Part shown: in pieces, positions 1-10,222 of the stretch | Layout of the letters: every line of letters begins with the position of its first letter | Position numbering within the stretch: the stretch's first letter is position 1 | NCBI RefSeq assembly: GCF_036850765.1 | Contig: NC_089495.1 | Coordinates: 70,284,410 to 70,348,409, forward strand | From: Saccopteryx bilineata | Taxonomy: Eukaryota; Chordata; Mammalia; Chiroptera; Emballonuridae | Reading direction: 5' to 3' | Length of the DNA: 64,000 nucleotides | Position numbers and translations under genes: made by a program | Notes under the pieces: generated by a model | Database searches by the model: none | The model's input: only the letters and a program-made list of their open reading frames with translations | Told to the model about the DNA's origin: nothing

Positions 1-38
1 CCAATGCTCTATCCACTGTGCCACCACCTGGTCAGGCT
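1..38 (-). mobile_element. Ves-type tRNA-derived SINE, 5' head only
   Basis: Read on the minus strand this is the start of a Ves-type SINE (CCTGACCAGGTGGTGGCACA, then GTGGATAGAGCATTGG). The body lies outside the window to the left. The same head occurs in the SINEs at 12435 and 29418. Confidence 0.8.
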
Positions 39-40
39 GA

Positions 41-471
41 CCTTTAACTCATAATACATACAACTTTTAAAGAAAAATCTGAGCACATGAATTTTTATGC
101 TTTGTTTAAAGAACTCCAGTGTTTATGTTGTTGTTTTTTTTGCCTGTCTTTATCATTTTATCTTCAATTCTTTTAAACATTTTTTATTTTAGTCTTATTT
201 TGTCACTTTATTTCTATACTCAGTATATATACTGTATTTCTGACAGTGTCTATTCTCCCTTGCAATCTGCCCAATGTTGGCTTTCTTTTTGAGATATTTT
301 TTCCAATCTTTTTCCTGAGCAATACTAGCTCATTTTTTATTTCCTTCTAGTATGTCATTCTTACTTCCCTTAATTCTTGTATTTCTGCTTTGTGGTCTTA
401 CTTTTTTGTGGTGATTATGTATTAAGTTATTTTTTAGTTAAGGTAAATTTATATGTGTTTCATTGTATTTC
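41..471. other. AT-rich stretch, nothing recognised
   Basis: T-rich sequence with no convincing open frame. Some phrases (120-420) have the feel of a very old minus-strand LINE, but I could not tie them to a family. Confidence 0.3.
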
Positions 472-478
472 TAAAGAA

Positions 479-652
479 AAAATTTTTTTATTTTAATATG
501 TACTTATTGATTGTTTTCAGTTGAGAGATGAAGGGACAGAAAGACAGAGAGAAAGAGAGAAAGAGAGAGAGACAACATCGATCAGTTCCCGTATGTGCCC
601 TGAGAAAGGATCAAACTGGCAGACAACTGAGCTATCCGGCCAGGGCCATTTT
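479..652 (-). mobile_element. Ves-type SINE (minus)
   Basis: The minus strand begins GGCCCTGGCCGGATAGCTCA at the right end, runs through the GA-rich tract and ends in an A-rich tail. TAAAGAA at 472-478 and 653-659 is a possible short target duplication. The B-box region is decayed (GTTTGATCC). Confidence 0.8.
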
Positions 653-674
653 TAAAGAACTTTAACATTTCTAT

Positions 675-893
675 ACAAAGTACTCTGTGCTAGGCACTTT
701 TCTACGTGTTTACAAATATCAGACCATTTAATCATCATAACAACCCTTGCAGTAGTAGTATTACTTTAAACTTTATTTTACAAACTAAGGAAACTGAGTC
801 ACTGAGATGTGAATTACCCTATTCCAGAGATTTGTAACTCGCAGTCCATTTCCAGACCCCGTTTGATTAATGACTATACTATATTGCCTTCTG
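675..893 (-). mobile_element. MIR SINE remnant (minus)
   Basis: Reads as a reverse MIR: the CATAACAACCCTTGCAGTAG block, then the conserved core AAGGAAACTGAGTCACTGAG, then the tRNA-like end near 850-893. The right flank is diverged. This is an ancient mammalian element. Confidence 0.65.
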
Positions 894-1620
894 GGTAAGT
901 ATGTATTTTTTAAAAATTGTTTATTGCTTTATTTTTTTTCTTGTAGTATCTCCTTATAGAGCTCATTCTTGTTTTTCATTTGGACTCATTGTTGAAAAGG
1001 ATGCATGTTTTGGACCACCTCTTGCAGGAGCTTTCAGATGCGGAGAAGTCAGAGCTGTGCTCCTGGCTGTGGCATTTCTGCATGTTGGTTCATGCAGTCC
1101 CCGCTTCTACCCAGTCAATGGATATAGGCAGGTGCAGGACCATCTTTACACCCCGTAGTAACGAGACAAACGGCTTTCCTGCACCTGTGGTGTTTCATGA
1201 ATGATTCTTTATTTAGACCTCCCTCTTCTGTGTCTCAAAATCAACTCAAGTCCAGGGTCACTTCTGCTGCCAGCAAGTGCACCCCAATCCTGCGTTGAAA
1301 CCAGGATATGGATGTCACAGCCAGACTGCACCCCTTGCATGTGAGAGTTGTCATTTTGCTCTCTTTCTGATATCTGCAGCCCCCCCACCCCACCTTCCTG
1401 CTGCTAGGGAATTCACTCTGTGGCATTTTCTCTCGGCTTCCTCCCACCCAGCTCCTGCTCTGCCCTCTCTGTCTGCTTTTGGCAGCCCTCACACCTATTT
1501 TGGGCTTTGGAGATTTGAGCTGTCTCCTACTTTTGCTGAAAATGGAGTTTGCATTTTTGTTTCCCGTTCTCCCTGTTGCTTTTGGATGCCCTCCAGCCTG
1601 AAAGGGGGGATATGATCACT
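894..1620. other. unassigned GC-richer block, possibly decayed LTR/ERV sequence
   Basis: Unlike its AT-rich surroundings this block is pyrimidine- and GC-rich from about 1000 to 1600. It starts after a pyrimidine run ending in CTTGTAG (about 934-946), which looks like a splice acceptor, and ends with a purine run AAAGGGGGGATATGA (about 1600-1614), which could be a polypurine tract. Two overlapping short frames (901-1158 and 980-1204) have no recognisable domain. A decayed LTR or an untranslated exon are both possible; neither is established. Confidence 0.25.
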
Positions 1621-1955
1621 GTATGGACCACATTCAGACCACAAGTGCCCCCTTTACATTTTTTAATACTTCCATTTCTTCCACAAAGGCCCTTAAATTA
1701 AACTTACTAGACCTCTAACAATGTTGGCTAATAAAATGATCATAAAGTTTTTTCTGTTTTTTTTTTTTAAATGAATGAATGAACTGTTATTACTGAAAGA
1801 ATGGGAGAGAGTATTAACACTGCTGGCCTCATTTGATTAGGCTCACGCAGCCAGACTCTATTGAAATCACTTTTTACCCTATTCTCAATGATGAATGTTA
1901 CGAGTATGCTGTTTACTTCCTCTGCTGGATTACAAATGAATGCAATTAAAATTCT
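1621..1955. other. single-copy sequence, nothing recognised
   Basis: Moderately AT-rich DNA with one poly-T run near 1755. No domain, RNA gene or repeat family could be identified. Confidence 0.3.
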
Positions 1956-2036
1956 AAAGAAAAAAAAAAGAAAGAAGGAAAGACAGAAAGAAAAGAAAGA
2001 AGAAAAAGGAAAGAAAGAAAGAGAGAAAGAAAGAAA
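1956..2036 (+). repeat. (GAAA)n-like purine microsatellite
   Basis: About 80 bases of almost pure purine with GAAA/GAAG units. The lysine- and glutamate-rich frame that crosses it (1861-2121) is a by-product of the repeat. Confidence 0.85.
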
Positions 2037-2039
2037 CCC

Positions 2040-3354
2040 TCTTGCCCTGATTCAATGCCCACTTAAAGCATCTAGATTTCATCCACAGTATCTGTTCAAC
2101 ATATGCAATGGTATACAATAAAAATGTTATTTAGTTTAAAGATTTTTTTTTTGTGGTTATTAGTGAATCATTGAAAGAAAGGTATGGTTCTCCCATGTCC
2201 TTTTAATAAAATATGTAACAAAATAGAAAATAGTAAAACAAAATATGCTCCCAATTAATAATCAGCTCAACAAACTTTTATTTAAAAGTCATTCATTTCA
2301 TTCTTAAAATATTCTAATAAATTGAGCTTTTTAATTATATTTTTACTAAGTGGGTGCTTGGATTGAAAATAAGTGTAATTTTTACTCCAAATTTTAAAAT
2401 TATCCAAAAAGAAACACTGTTCAAGGCAACGATGGTTTCGGAAACTCTTTAAAACACTCCAATTGCGAAGGGGTAAAAGAGAACTGAGTGTACTTATTGT
2501 TCTAACTCTTGGACTTGAAGCCTCCCTTCTAATTTCTAGGTAAAAACATCATCCCTATTTGTGTATGAACATTTATTTAAAACTTATAAATTCCTTCCCA
2601 TGTTTAATCCCATTTGATTTATACATGTAGGCTCTAATATTCCATTTCCCTTTCATTAAACAGTGACTTCAGAAACCTAAAGAATTTGTAGCAGGAAAGA
2701 GCTAATTTTAACGATGCTAAATGAAATTGATATTTAAGTTGAAACATGGCCTTCTTCACCTCACAATCCCCCATAATTCCTCTTATGCCTTAATTATGGT
2801 TTGTCAAGCCTATAATTTGGCTACAATTTGCTTCTCTGAAAAAAGTTTAAGAAATGAATCATTTGTTTTTAATCCTTATTAGTGAGATTTTTTTCCCCTC
2901 AATTTTCTCACCTTCTAATTTTCAATACAAATGATGAATCATGAAGTCACTGGGATTTTCCTAAGCATGTTTGGCAACCTCTTCAAATTTCTTGCCTATA
3001 AAGAAGTCTAATTTGGGATTTTTATTACAGGAAGACATCATTTATTGCCTGAATAAAATATGTGCTAGTGAAACAGATTAAGAACTTCCATATGATGTAA
3101 ATTGAAAAAAAGTTTATATTGTTACATTTTTTTCCTTTGAGAAATATCCTATTTTATTTTCTGTTGAAAGTTAACTACAGTATTTTAAAGTTTTTCAAAC
3201 TGAAAAAAAATAAAGTAAAAGTTAGGTCTTTACAATTAGTTTCAAAATTACTCTATATGATTATCAGATAATTCATACCGTTATAAGCATTTATTTTAAT
3301 TTGAATCTTTGTTGCTTTAATGTTAGTAAGTACTCAAAGTTGAGTGGTGGATGG
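2040..3354. other. AT-rich single-copy DNA
   Basis: About 1.3 kb without any recognised repeat or open frame of note. No SINE or young L1 has landed here. Confidence 0.4.
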
Positions 3355-3513
3355 GTAGAAGGAAGGAAGGAAGGAAGGAAGGAAGGAAGGAAGGAAGGAA
3401 GGAAGGAAGGAAGGAAGGAAGGAAGGGAGGAAGGAAAGGAGGGGGGAGGGAGGGAAGGAAGGAAGGAAAAAAGGAAAGAAGAAAGGAAGAATAGAAGGAA
3501 GAAAGGAAGGGAG
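3355..3513 (+). repeat. long (GGAA)n microsatellite
   Basis: A tract of GGAA units, almost perfect over about 3357-3425 and then degraded into GGGA/AAGA variants to 3513. GGAA is the core of ETS-factor sites, so arrays like this can bind ETS proteins. The open frame it creates (3301-3528) is not a gene. Confidence 0.95.
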
Positions 3514-3687
3514 GGCTTTAAGAGCTAAGAAAACTAGGGTGATCGATTCATTGCAGTTTTACTTGAGATTGTCCTACTTTATAAACTTAATGTCCCTTAT
3601 CCTGAGAAACCTTTGTCAGTCCCTGGTGACCTGAAGGGTTGGCAACTCAGGAAAATGTAAGTTTAACTTGCAGATCTTTTGTTTCGT

Positions 3688-3895
3688 TTTAGAATAGAGT
3701 TAGCAAACTATGGTACTTGGGCTTAATCTAGTCTGTAGTCTGTTTTTGTAAATCAAGCTTTACTGGAATATAGCAATACCTATTCACATAGTATGTCTGT
3801 GACTGCTTTCACACTACAACGGTTAATTGCAGCAGACTGAAAAGCTGAAAAGTATACTACTGTGTGCTTTACAGAATGTGTTTTAGTATTTTTGC
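3688..3895 (+). mobile_element. ancient non-autonomous hAT-like DNA transposon remnant
   Basis: The phrase GCAAACTATGGTACTTGGGC, followed by a TTTGTAAATCAAGCTTTACT block and a GACTGCTTTCACACTACAAC block, matches a widespread mammalian hAT-type family as I remember it. The terminal repeats are too worn to define, so the ends are approximate. Confidence 0.55.
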
Positions 3896-4440
3896 ATTCC
3901 ATATTTTAACTTATACATTTTATACAATTTAAAAAGCATCATTTTAGAAAATTACTGTTGAAAATGTATAATTGATCAAAATATTTTTTATGATTTTGCG
4001 GTAAAAGAAAAAAATATTCACATTTTGTGACTTCCTTTTATTTGCCAGCTACTGGGCTAATTTTTAGAAATCAATGTAAAAATAGACACTAACTTCTCTG
4101 CTGGAGCACTCATTTTGTAGTCTGAGAAACAAGCTCAGTGAGGGTAAGTCATTTATTTGCTCAAGGACACAGATTGAAAAAACAGTATTTAAAACCAAAA
4201 CAAGTTTATTGCCAAGTGTTTCAAATCTTAACTATTGTCCTGAGTCTCTGTAACATTATGGACCAGAAAGAGGGGGGAGGGGAGGAAGGAATTAACAAAA
4301 TCAAGACATAATAACAGAGGTATCAGATTCATCTCAAGGAAACAGAATATAGGGTTAAGTATAAGAATAACTAAAGCAACAAAAACAACCTCTCTACAAT
4401 ATGAATAATATGTACCAGGCACTGTGAATTAAAACAAGCA
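3896..4440. other. AT-rich DNA with a faint MIR-like patch
   Basis: At 4105-4180 the string GAGAAACAAGCTCAGTGAGG followed by a TAAGTCA word resembles the reverse MIR core, but too weakly for a firm call. A short AG-rich run lies at 4266-4290. Nothing else was recognised. Confidence 0.35.
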
Positions 4441-4442
4441 TA

Positions 4443-4740
4443 GTTGGCCCTCGGTGTCCAAGGGAGATGGTTCCAGGCTCCCTTCCACCCTCAGATAACA
4501 TAATCCACAGATGCACATCTCCCTTATATATCTATATATGGCACAGAACAATCTATACAGTTGGCTCTCTGCATCCATGGATTCCCTTTTGTGGACAGAA
4601 AATACCATTTTTATTTAATGGTTGGTTGAATCAGTGAATGCAAAACTCTCGCATATGGAGGGCCAAGTGTATTTATTGAAAGAAATCTGGATATAAGTGG
4701 ACCCTCACAGTTCAAACCTGTGTTGTTCAAGGGTCAACTG
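4443..4740. mobile_element. Tigger/MER2-like TcMar DNA transposon remnant
   Basis: The left end reads AGTTGGCCCTCGGTGTCCAA. The right end, reversed, reads CAGTTGACCCTTGAACAACA. Both are typical ends of mammalian Tigger/MER2-type elements, and an internal GTTGGCTCTCTGCATCCATG phrase repeats the end motif. The element is bounded by TA dinucleotides (4441-4442 and 4741-4742), the expected target site. It is too short to code for a transposase. Confidence 0.7.
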
Positions 4741-4742
4741 TA

Positions 4743-5499
4743 AAAGGAAAACTGGAAACGCTTGGAAGGAACTACCAAGCAAACCAAGTAATATGACCTT
4801 GTGCAGGAAATTAACTTCTGCCGTATATGTTTACACTTCCAAGGGGTCTTGACATTCCAGTAAACATCGCTGTGCCACTGAACTGACGCGGTATGTTGAG
4901 CTACATAAACCAATGTGGTGGAATGAGTAACACCAGAGAACTGCAGAAAGTAGAGTGTGAAGACAAAAAGGGGACCCATTTGGAGAGACCAGATCACCCT
5001 TCTCTCTCACAGGTGCTAGCAATGGCAAGATGGTGCCAGGGAAGCTGGCTAGGAAAAAATTTTGTTCCATTTTATAGCCATTTCAACCTTATTAGTCTTC
5101 TATCCTGAAACCTATGTCTCACTGGCTGAGGAAAAAGAGCAGCAATTACAAGGTATGCTTTCAACATGGAAACATACTTTTTAAAATTATCTTGAAAATA
5201 AATTTATTACATAAGGATAGTGCATCATTTGTCAGTCATCTAAGATAACTTAATATATTATGTACATACTCATAAATATTTTGGCACCCACTTTTTTCTT
5301 CTTCTAAGAATAAGATACTTTGCATATTGGCAAGGCAAAAAGAGACATAAAAAAATAGTTATTACAGTTAATAGTCCAGAATTGATGAAGACTAGAAAAC
5401 TCAAATTCGAGAGTGGATTTTTTTTTTATTTTATTTTGTGAAGGGAAAGGGGAAAAGTAGAATTTTATTTTGTTCACTTATGTTGTATTAACAAACACT
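4743..5499. other. single-copy DNA, nothing recognised
   Basis: The short overlapping frames on both strands at 4734-5108 have no domain and no conserved-looking composition. The rest is AT-rich. Confidence 0.35.
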
Positions 5500-5735
5500 T
5501 CCATGGTGCTCTACAGTTTGCAATACTCTATCCAGCTAGCACCATTTATTTCTCAGAAGAACCCTGCAGGGGGAGGGGATCAGATTTACTTTAGAGAAAA
5601 AGAATATGAGCCCCGAGGAATTTAAGTGACCTACCAGAGGCCATGTGACCAGTGAAGATTGCAGTGACAACTAAAGCCTAGGTGTCTGAACTAAATTTCA
5701 TTCTCTTTTCACCTAGTCGTCACTTCATTGGATGG
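5500..5735 (-). mobile_element. MIR SINE remnant (minus)
   Basis: Reverse MIR order: TTTCTCAGAAGAACCCTGCA, then an AATATGAGCCCCGAGGAATT core, then the GTGACCTACCAGAGGCCATG block and a tRNA-like end with CTAGGTGTCTGAACT. Clearly old. Confidence 0.65.
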
Positions 5736-5817
5736 AATGGAAGGTCTGCATGGACAGAATATTTAAATAAACAAACAAATAAAACCTCAAGTTGCTACAG
5801 TGAACTGGAAGTTGCAG

Positions 5818-6725
5818 ATATTTCTTCATGATCCTGATTTTAATTCTTTTGGATAAATACCCAGAAGTGGGATTGCTGGAGGATATGGTAATTCTATTTT
5901 AAATTATTTCCCACAGTGGCTGCACCATTTTACATTCCTGCCACCCGTTTCCAAGGGCTCCAGTTCTTACGCACCCTTATTAACACAGGTTAGTTATCCT
6001 CTGTTTGTATAGCTACCATCCTAATAAGGTGATATCTCATTGTGCTTTTCATTTGCATTTCTCTGATAAGTGATGTTGAAAATCTTTTTGTATGCTTCTT
6101 GGATATTTGTATATCTTCTTTGGGGAAATGTCTACTTAAGTTTTTTGCTCATTTTTCAGTCAGGTTATTTGGGGTTTTTTTTGCTGTTGAGTTCTAAGAG
6201 TTCCTTAAATATTTTGGATATTAACCCCTTATCAGATACATATTTGCACTGCCATATCTATTGTAGCATTATTCACAATAGCCAGGAGGGGGAAACAACC
6301 TAAATATCCATTAATAGTTCAATGGATAAAGAAAATGTCACACCCCCCACACACTGGAATATTATTTAGTTATTTAGAAAAAGAAGAAAATCCTGTCATA
6401 CGCTGCAACATGGATGAACCTAGCTGACACGGGGAATGAAATAAACCGGTTACAGAACAAATACTGCGTTATTCTATCTAATGATGTATCTTAAGTTGTC
6501 AGATTTATTGAAGAAGAAAGTAGAATGGTGGTTGCCAGGGTGGGGGTCTGGGGCATGGGGTGTTGCTGTGTAATGGGTATAAAGTTTCAGTCATGCAAAT
6601 GAAAAAGTTTTAGAGACATGCTATACAACATTGTGCTTATAGTTAACAATATTATACACTTAAAACTTGTTAAGAATAGATCTTGTTTTTTTTTCTTTTA
6701 CCATAATTTTAAAAATTAAAAATAA
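5818..6725. mobile_element. old L1 3' fragment with inverted 5' part
   Basis: From about 5818 to 6240 the sequence is the ORF2 C-terminal/3' part of an L1 on the minus strand (for example AAATACCCAGAAGTGGGATT). From about 6241 to 6725 the next piece of the same L1 follows on the plus strand (GCATTATTCACAATAGCCAG, then the 3' UTR). In a normal L1 these pieces are adjacent, so the break marks a 5' inversion made during insertion (twin priming). Heavily mutated; an ancient subfamily. Confidence 0.8.
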
Positions 6726-7032
6726 ACAAGATGAAGGACAAGATGGGAGCACTAAAATATAAAATTTATTCAACACATTAGTTGACTGCTTCTGAATAAA
6801 AATCCACTGCAGATGACAATTAAGGACCAGTCTTTGTTCCACTGATAGGCAGTTGGGGCAGTGACACAGGGAAGCCACCTGCTGAGAACTGGGCCTAAAA
6901 GTGACCAGAAGTAGGATACATGCAATTAACCCTTAACCCCTCCCATTGATTACCAGGGGCAGATTTGGCCGGTTTTCTTCATGTTCATCTCTATACGCTG
7001 TCAGAAAGTAGTGGCTCTAAAAATCTTCTTTT
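6726..7032. other. single-copy DNA, nothing recognised
   Basis: A 300-base gap between the old L1 and the next SINE without a recognised feature. Confidence 0.35.
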
Positions 7033-7255
7033 TCATTTATTTATTTTTATTTTCTAAATTGATTTGAGAAAAAGAGGAAGAGAAAGAGAGACATAAAGAG
7101 AGAGGGAGAGAGAGAGAAAGACAGAGAGAGAAACATCGATTTGTTGTTCCCCTTATTTATGCATTCACTGGTTGACTCTTGTATGTGCCCTGACCCGGAG
7201 ATCGAACCCACAACCTTGGGTTCGATCTCACCAATTGAGCTACCTGGTCTGAGCC
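7033..7255 (-). mobile_element. Ves-type SINE (minus)
   Basis: The minus strand starts GGCTCAGACCAGGTAGCTCA, continues with the tRNA-like region and the GA-rich run, and ends in an A-rich tail at 7033-7060. Diverged AATCTTCTTTTTC and CATCTCCCTTTTTG on the two sides may be the worn target duplication. Confidence 0.85.
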
Positions 7256-7379
7256 TCATCTCCCTTTTTGTGGGGTGGGTATGTATGGATGTTTGAGTAT
7301 GAGGTAAACTCTTTTTCTGTTTTGGGTAACAGTCAAGGAGGTCTCCCGTTTATAAGAGCAAACTTGGTTACATTTTCAG

Positions 7380-7544
7380 CTACAAAGGACTGGTTCTATT
7401 AGGAAATACAGATGGACAGTACTTGCAGTCTGGAGAAGTGTGGAAAGTCTGATGAAGAAGGTGTGGACCTGGCCAATGGAAAGCATTTCGTTGGGTCTAA
7501 TGATTTTGGGAAAATCTCTGCAAGGCTGGAACATTTTGCCACAC
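7380..7544 (+). CDS. candidate host exon (first coding exon?), gene unknown
   Basis: A 165-base segment lies between an acceptor-like TTACATTTTCAG (7368-7379) and a perfect donor core GTAAGT (7545-7550). An ATG at 7412, preceded by an in-frame TAG at 7400-7402, opens a frame of 44 codons plus one base up to the donor. The peptide begins MDSTCSLEKCGKSDEEGVDL, is polar and acidic at first, and ends near the donor with SARLEHFAT. There is no domain I can name and no signal peptide. The reading resembles a first coding exon with a short 5' UTR, but one exon without partners is weak evidence. It could also be chance sequence. I do not recognise the gene. Confidence 0.35.
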
Positions 7545-7550
7545 GTAAGT

Positions 7551-8199
7551 GGTTATTTCCTTAGACTCTTCTACATTCACTGAGAGCTCTGTGTAGCCCA
7601 TCGGCGAGCAGAAGTAAAAAACAGAATCAATATTGGTTTGTCAGGGAAGATATATTTCAATGTAGGTTTTTCAAATGGATTGCATGTAACAAAACCTGCA
7701 TTTCTTTTTTATTTCAAATGCAATCTGCCTCATTCTCGTTCATTTAATTCTTGGAGACGTAGTTTAATATGTTCAGAAAGCCCTTTGAGCCTTTTGAGGG
7801 AGTACTGTGAAGGCTTTCACCACTGCCCCCCTCCTGCAGAAGCAGGAAATCAAGTTCTGCCAAATGCAAATGAGCTCAGACTCCAAAAGGCAAAGTTTCA
7901 AAATGCAGAATGCAGCAGGATTTCAGACAGCATTCCCTGCACAAATAATATTTGGGGGTGTAAGAAACTATAGAAGGCCATGGTAATGTAATTAAAACTT
8001 GTATTTTCAGAAACACTAATACGTGCAGGTTTACATCAGAAAGTTAGAATGTTTTTCTCCCTTTTCATGGGGGTTTCAAAATCTCGGCATTTGGCAGGAC
8101 CCCCTTTCCTACACTGGTCTGTGTTCTGCTTTGGAACGGAACTGCCTCTCTTGGATACATATGTCATAGTTGTTTTAAAATAATGCTGATTGCCTGAAA
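7551..8199 (+). other. downstream flank of candidate exon
   Basis: Single-copy sequence of medium GC. An open frame of 111 codons (7638-7973) has no recognisable domain and may be chance. Confidence 0.3.
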
Positions 8200-8640
8200 G
8201 AGAGCTTTGGCTTTGCTGAAAGAAAATAGAAGCTGGTCCATTAAAAAGCTGCTTCCACCCTTCAAAGGGTTAATGGAGTCAGTTTCAAAGGAGTTAGGCA
8301 ACCACTGAAATAGGATAATAAATGTGACACTCTCAGACTATCAGTAGCAAATATTTGAGCTTATCAAATAACGGAGGAAGTAGTTTAGTTACAAATAAAC
8401 CAATCCCTCATAAAACAAGTTTTCACACAGGGTCATTTCATTGAGCTGGAGACAGCTAGAGGCCACTCATAGGCAGAACTCCCACTCTGTGTACACTGCT
8501 AACAGGCCCTCATGATTAATGGACAGCCAGGGGGAGGCTGCGTCCTGCAGCTCTGCTGAGAGATGGAGCTGGGCTGCGTATCAGCAGCACAGCCATAAAC
8601 AGCATCTCAGGATTATTGTGAGGAAGTGACTCATCCTCTA
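8200..8640. promoter_or_regulatory. possible conserved non-coding element / enhancer
   Basis: About 440 bases free of repeats and homopolymers, with dense non-repetitive motifs such as TTCAAAGGGTTAATGGAGTC (8261-8280) and a perfect AP-1 site TGACTCA (8627-8633). The absence of transposons between 7260 and 9210 agrees with constraint. This is inference from composition and motifs; no alignment was possible. Confidence 0.3.
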
Positions 8641-9214
8641 GGAACATTGCTGGATTTGTGCTTGCTCTCTCTCACCACCCGCCTTCTTTCTCTCACTCAC
8701 TCTCCCCTTTTTTCCCTGTATAGCAGAGACCATCGTGTCCTAGAAACTATAGTAGATGTCACTGCTTGGCACTTGCTGTGCAAAGAGAGGACAAGTATGT
8801 GGGTGTGAGGGGGAGGTGGCATGCTACTCTTAAAGTCACAGTGACTATGCTGGCTGGGGGCTCTGCTGAGGCTGTTTTCTCCCTCCAGCCTTTGAAAATA
8901 GTTTGTTGAAGGCACCTCATTTGGATTCCAGAAAAAGCACAAACACTCTGCTAGGGTAGAAAAAAAAAATTAGAGCTCCTTGTTTCAAAGTAAAATTCTC
9001 ATTGAGATTAAGAAAAAATAAATGTCCTGGAATGATTTGATGCATTTAACAAATAAAAAGAAAAGGATAGAAAGCTGAGAAATCTTTGGTATGTGAATGC
9101 CATCTCTAATGAAACAGAAATATGCATATGATATTTCTGTATATTATATGATAGAAAGTTTGTTTTACCTCCCCAGAGATTATGAAATAAAACATGTAGA
9201 TTATACAAAATACA
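8641..9214. other. single-copy DNA, nothing recognised
   Basis: Pyrimidine-rich at 8660-8720, then AT-rich. Short frames on either strand look like chance. Confidence 0.3.
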
Positions 9215-9560
9215 GAAATAGAAATATAAAGCTAAAAAGTTTAACCATGATGCATATCACTATTTGAAGGCAACCATTATGAACACTTTAGTATATTTTT
9301 TCCCGTCTTCTTCTAACATCTTTAAAAATAGATTGTTGAGACCTTAAGCATATGTAGAATTTTGTTTCTTACTATTTTCAACCAACATTTTAATAAATAT
9401 AGCTATGGTTCCATCATGTTTTTCAATATTTTTTCACATCTAATTTTATAGCTGCAAAATACTTATTTTGCAATTTTAATTAACACAGGTCATTTGGGAT
9501 TAGGTATATGTACTTGCTAAAAGAAATATTTAACTGCTGTATTTTTGAGACATATTGTTG
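9215..9560 (-). mobile_element. very old L1 3' UTR fragment (minus), tentative
   Basis: The order GGCAACCATTATGAACACTT, a CCATCATGTTTTTC block, ATAGCTGCAAAATACTTATT, and TTAACACAGGTCATTTGGG follows the minus-strand 3' end of old mammalian L1M elements as I recall it. Strongly diverged, with approximate ends. Confidence 0.45.
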
Positions 9561-10222
9561 TATGCTATTATTCTCATGATTAACTCATTAAATTTTATAT
9601 TTAAAATAAATATTCTGGCAATTGAATTTCCCACAAACCTAGAAGAGACTCAGTCTTGATCCTTAGCCTTATAATGTACTTAACCCTATTAATGCCCTTT
9701 CTAAATGCATGAGCCCTTACTGACTAACCATCTTTGGATGTCAAGATGAATTAAAAAGTGGAGGTATAACATTTCCATTTGCCCACTTCCCCCCCACTCC
9801 CTACAGTACCTGCATTAGATGCATTCTGTTTATGTGAGACATCTGGAACTACTTTGGATGACCATTATCTTTTCTGAGTTCAGGAACTGGACACATTTTC
9901 TCTCAATCAGACCCGGAGCCATTATACATCCTAAACAGTAACTCCACTGTGTCTCACAAACAATGCTGCTGCCTTTCTCTCATTTAACCCAGAATAAAAG
10001 TTATATTGTGAGTGTTTGCATAGAAATATGGCACTGACTTGACTTTAAAACATAAAACCTGCCTTCGTATAAAGTAGGTTCTTTTCCTGTTCTCAGAACA
10101 ATGACCACAAAGGGTTAAAACGCTGTGCTAGCCCATTTTGTGGGGGTGGGAGCCTTTGACGACTCTTCTGGCCCCCAAAGCATAGGGTTCCGCTAGCTTC
10201 CAAACAAAGTTCCTCCAAATTT
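9561..10222. other. single-copy DNA, nothing recognised
   Basis: No repeat, RNA gene or notable frame could be identified. Confidence 0.3.

Noticed and set aside
1861..2121. Lysine-rich protein gene
   Set aside because: Frame crosses the GAAA repeat and has no domain.
3301..3528. Gene for a lysine/glutamate/glycine-rich protein
   Set aside because: The frame is entirely produced by the GGAA microsatellite.
7638..7973. 111-codon frame downstream of the candidate exon
   Set aside because: No domain, no splice link to the exon, and ordinary length for chance in medium-GC DNA.
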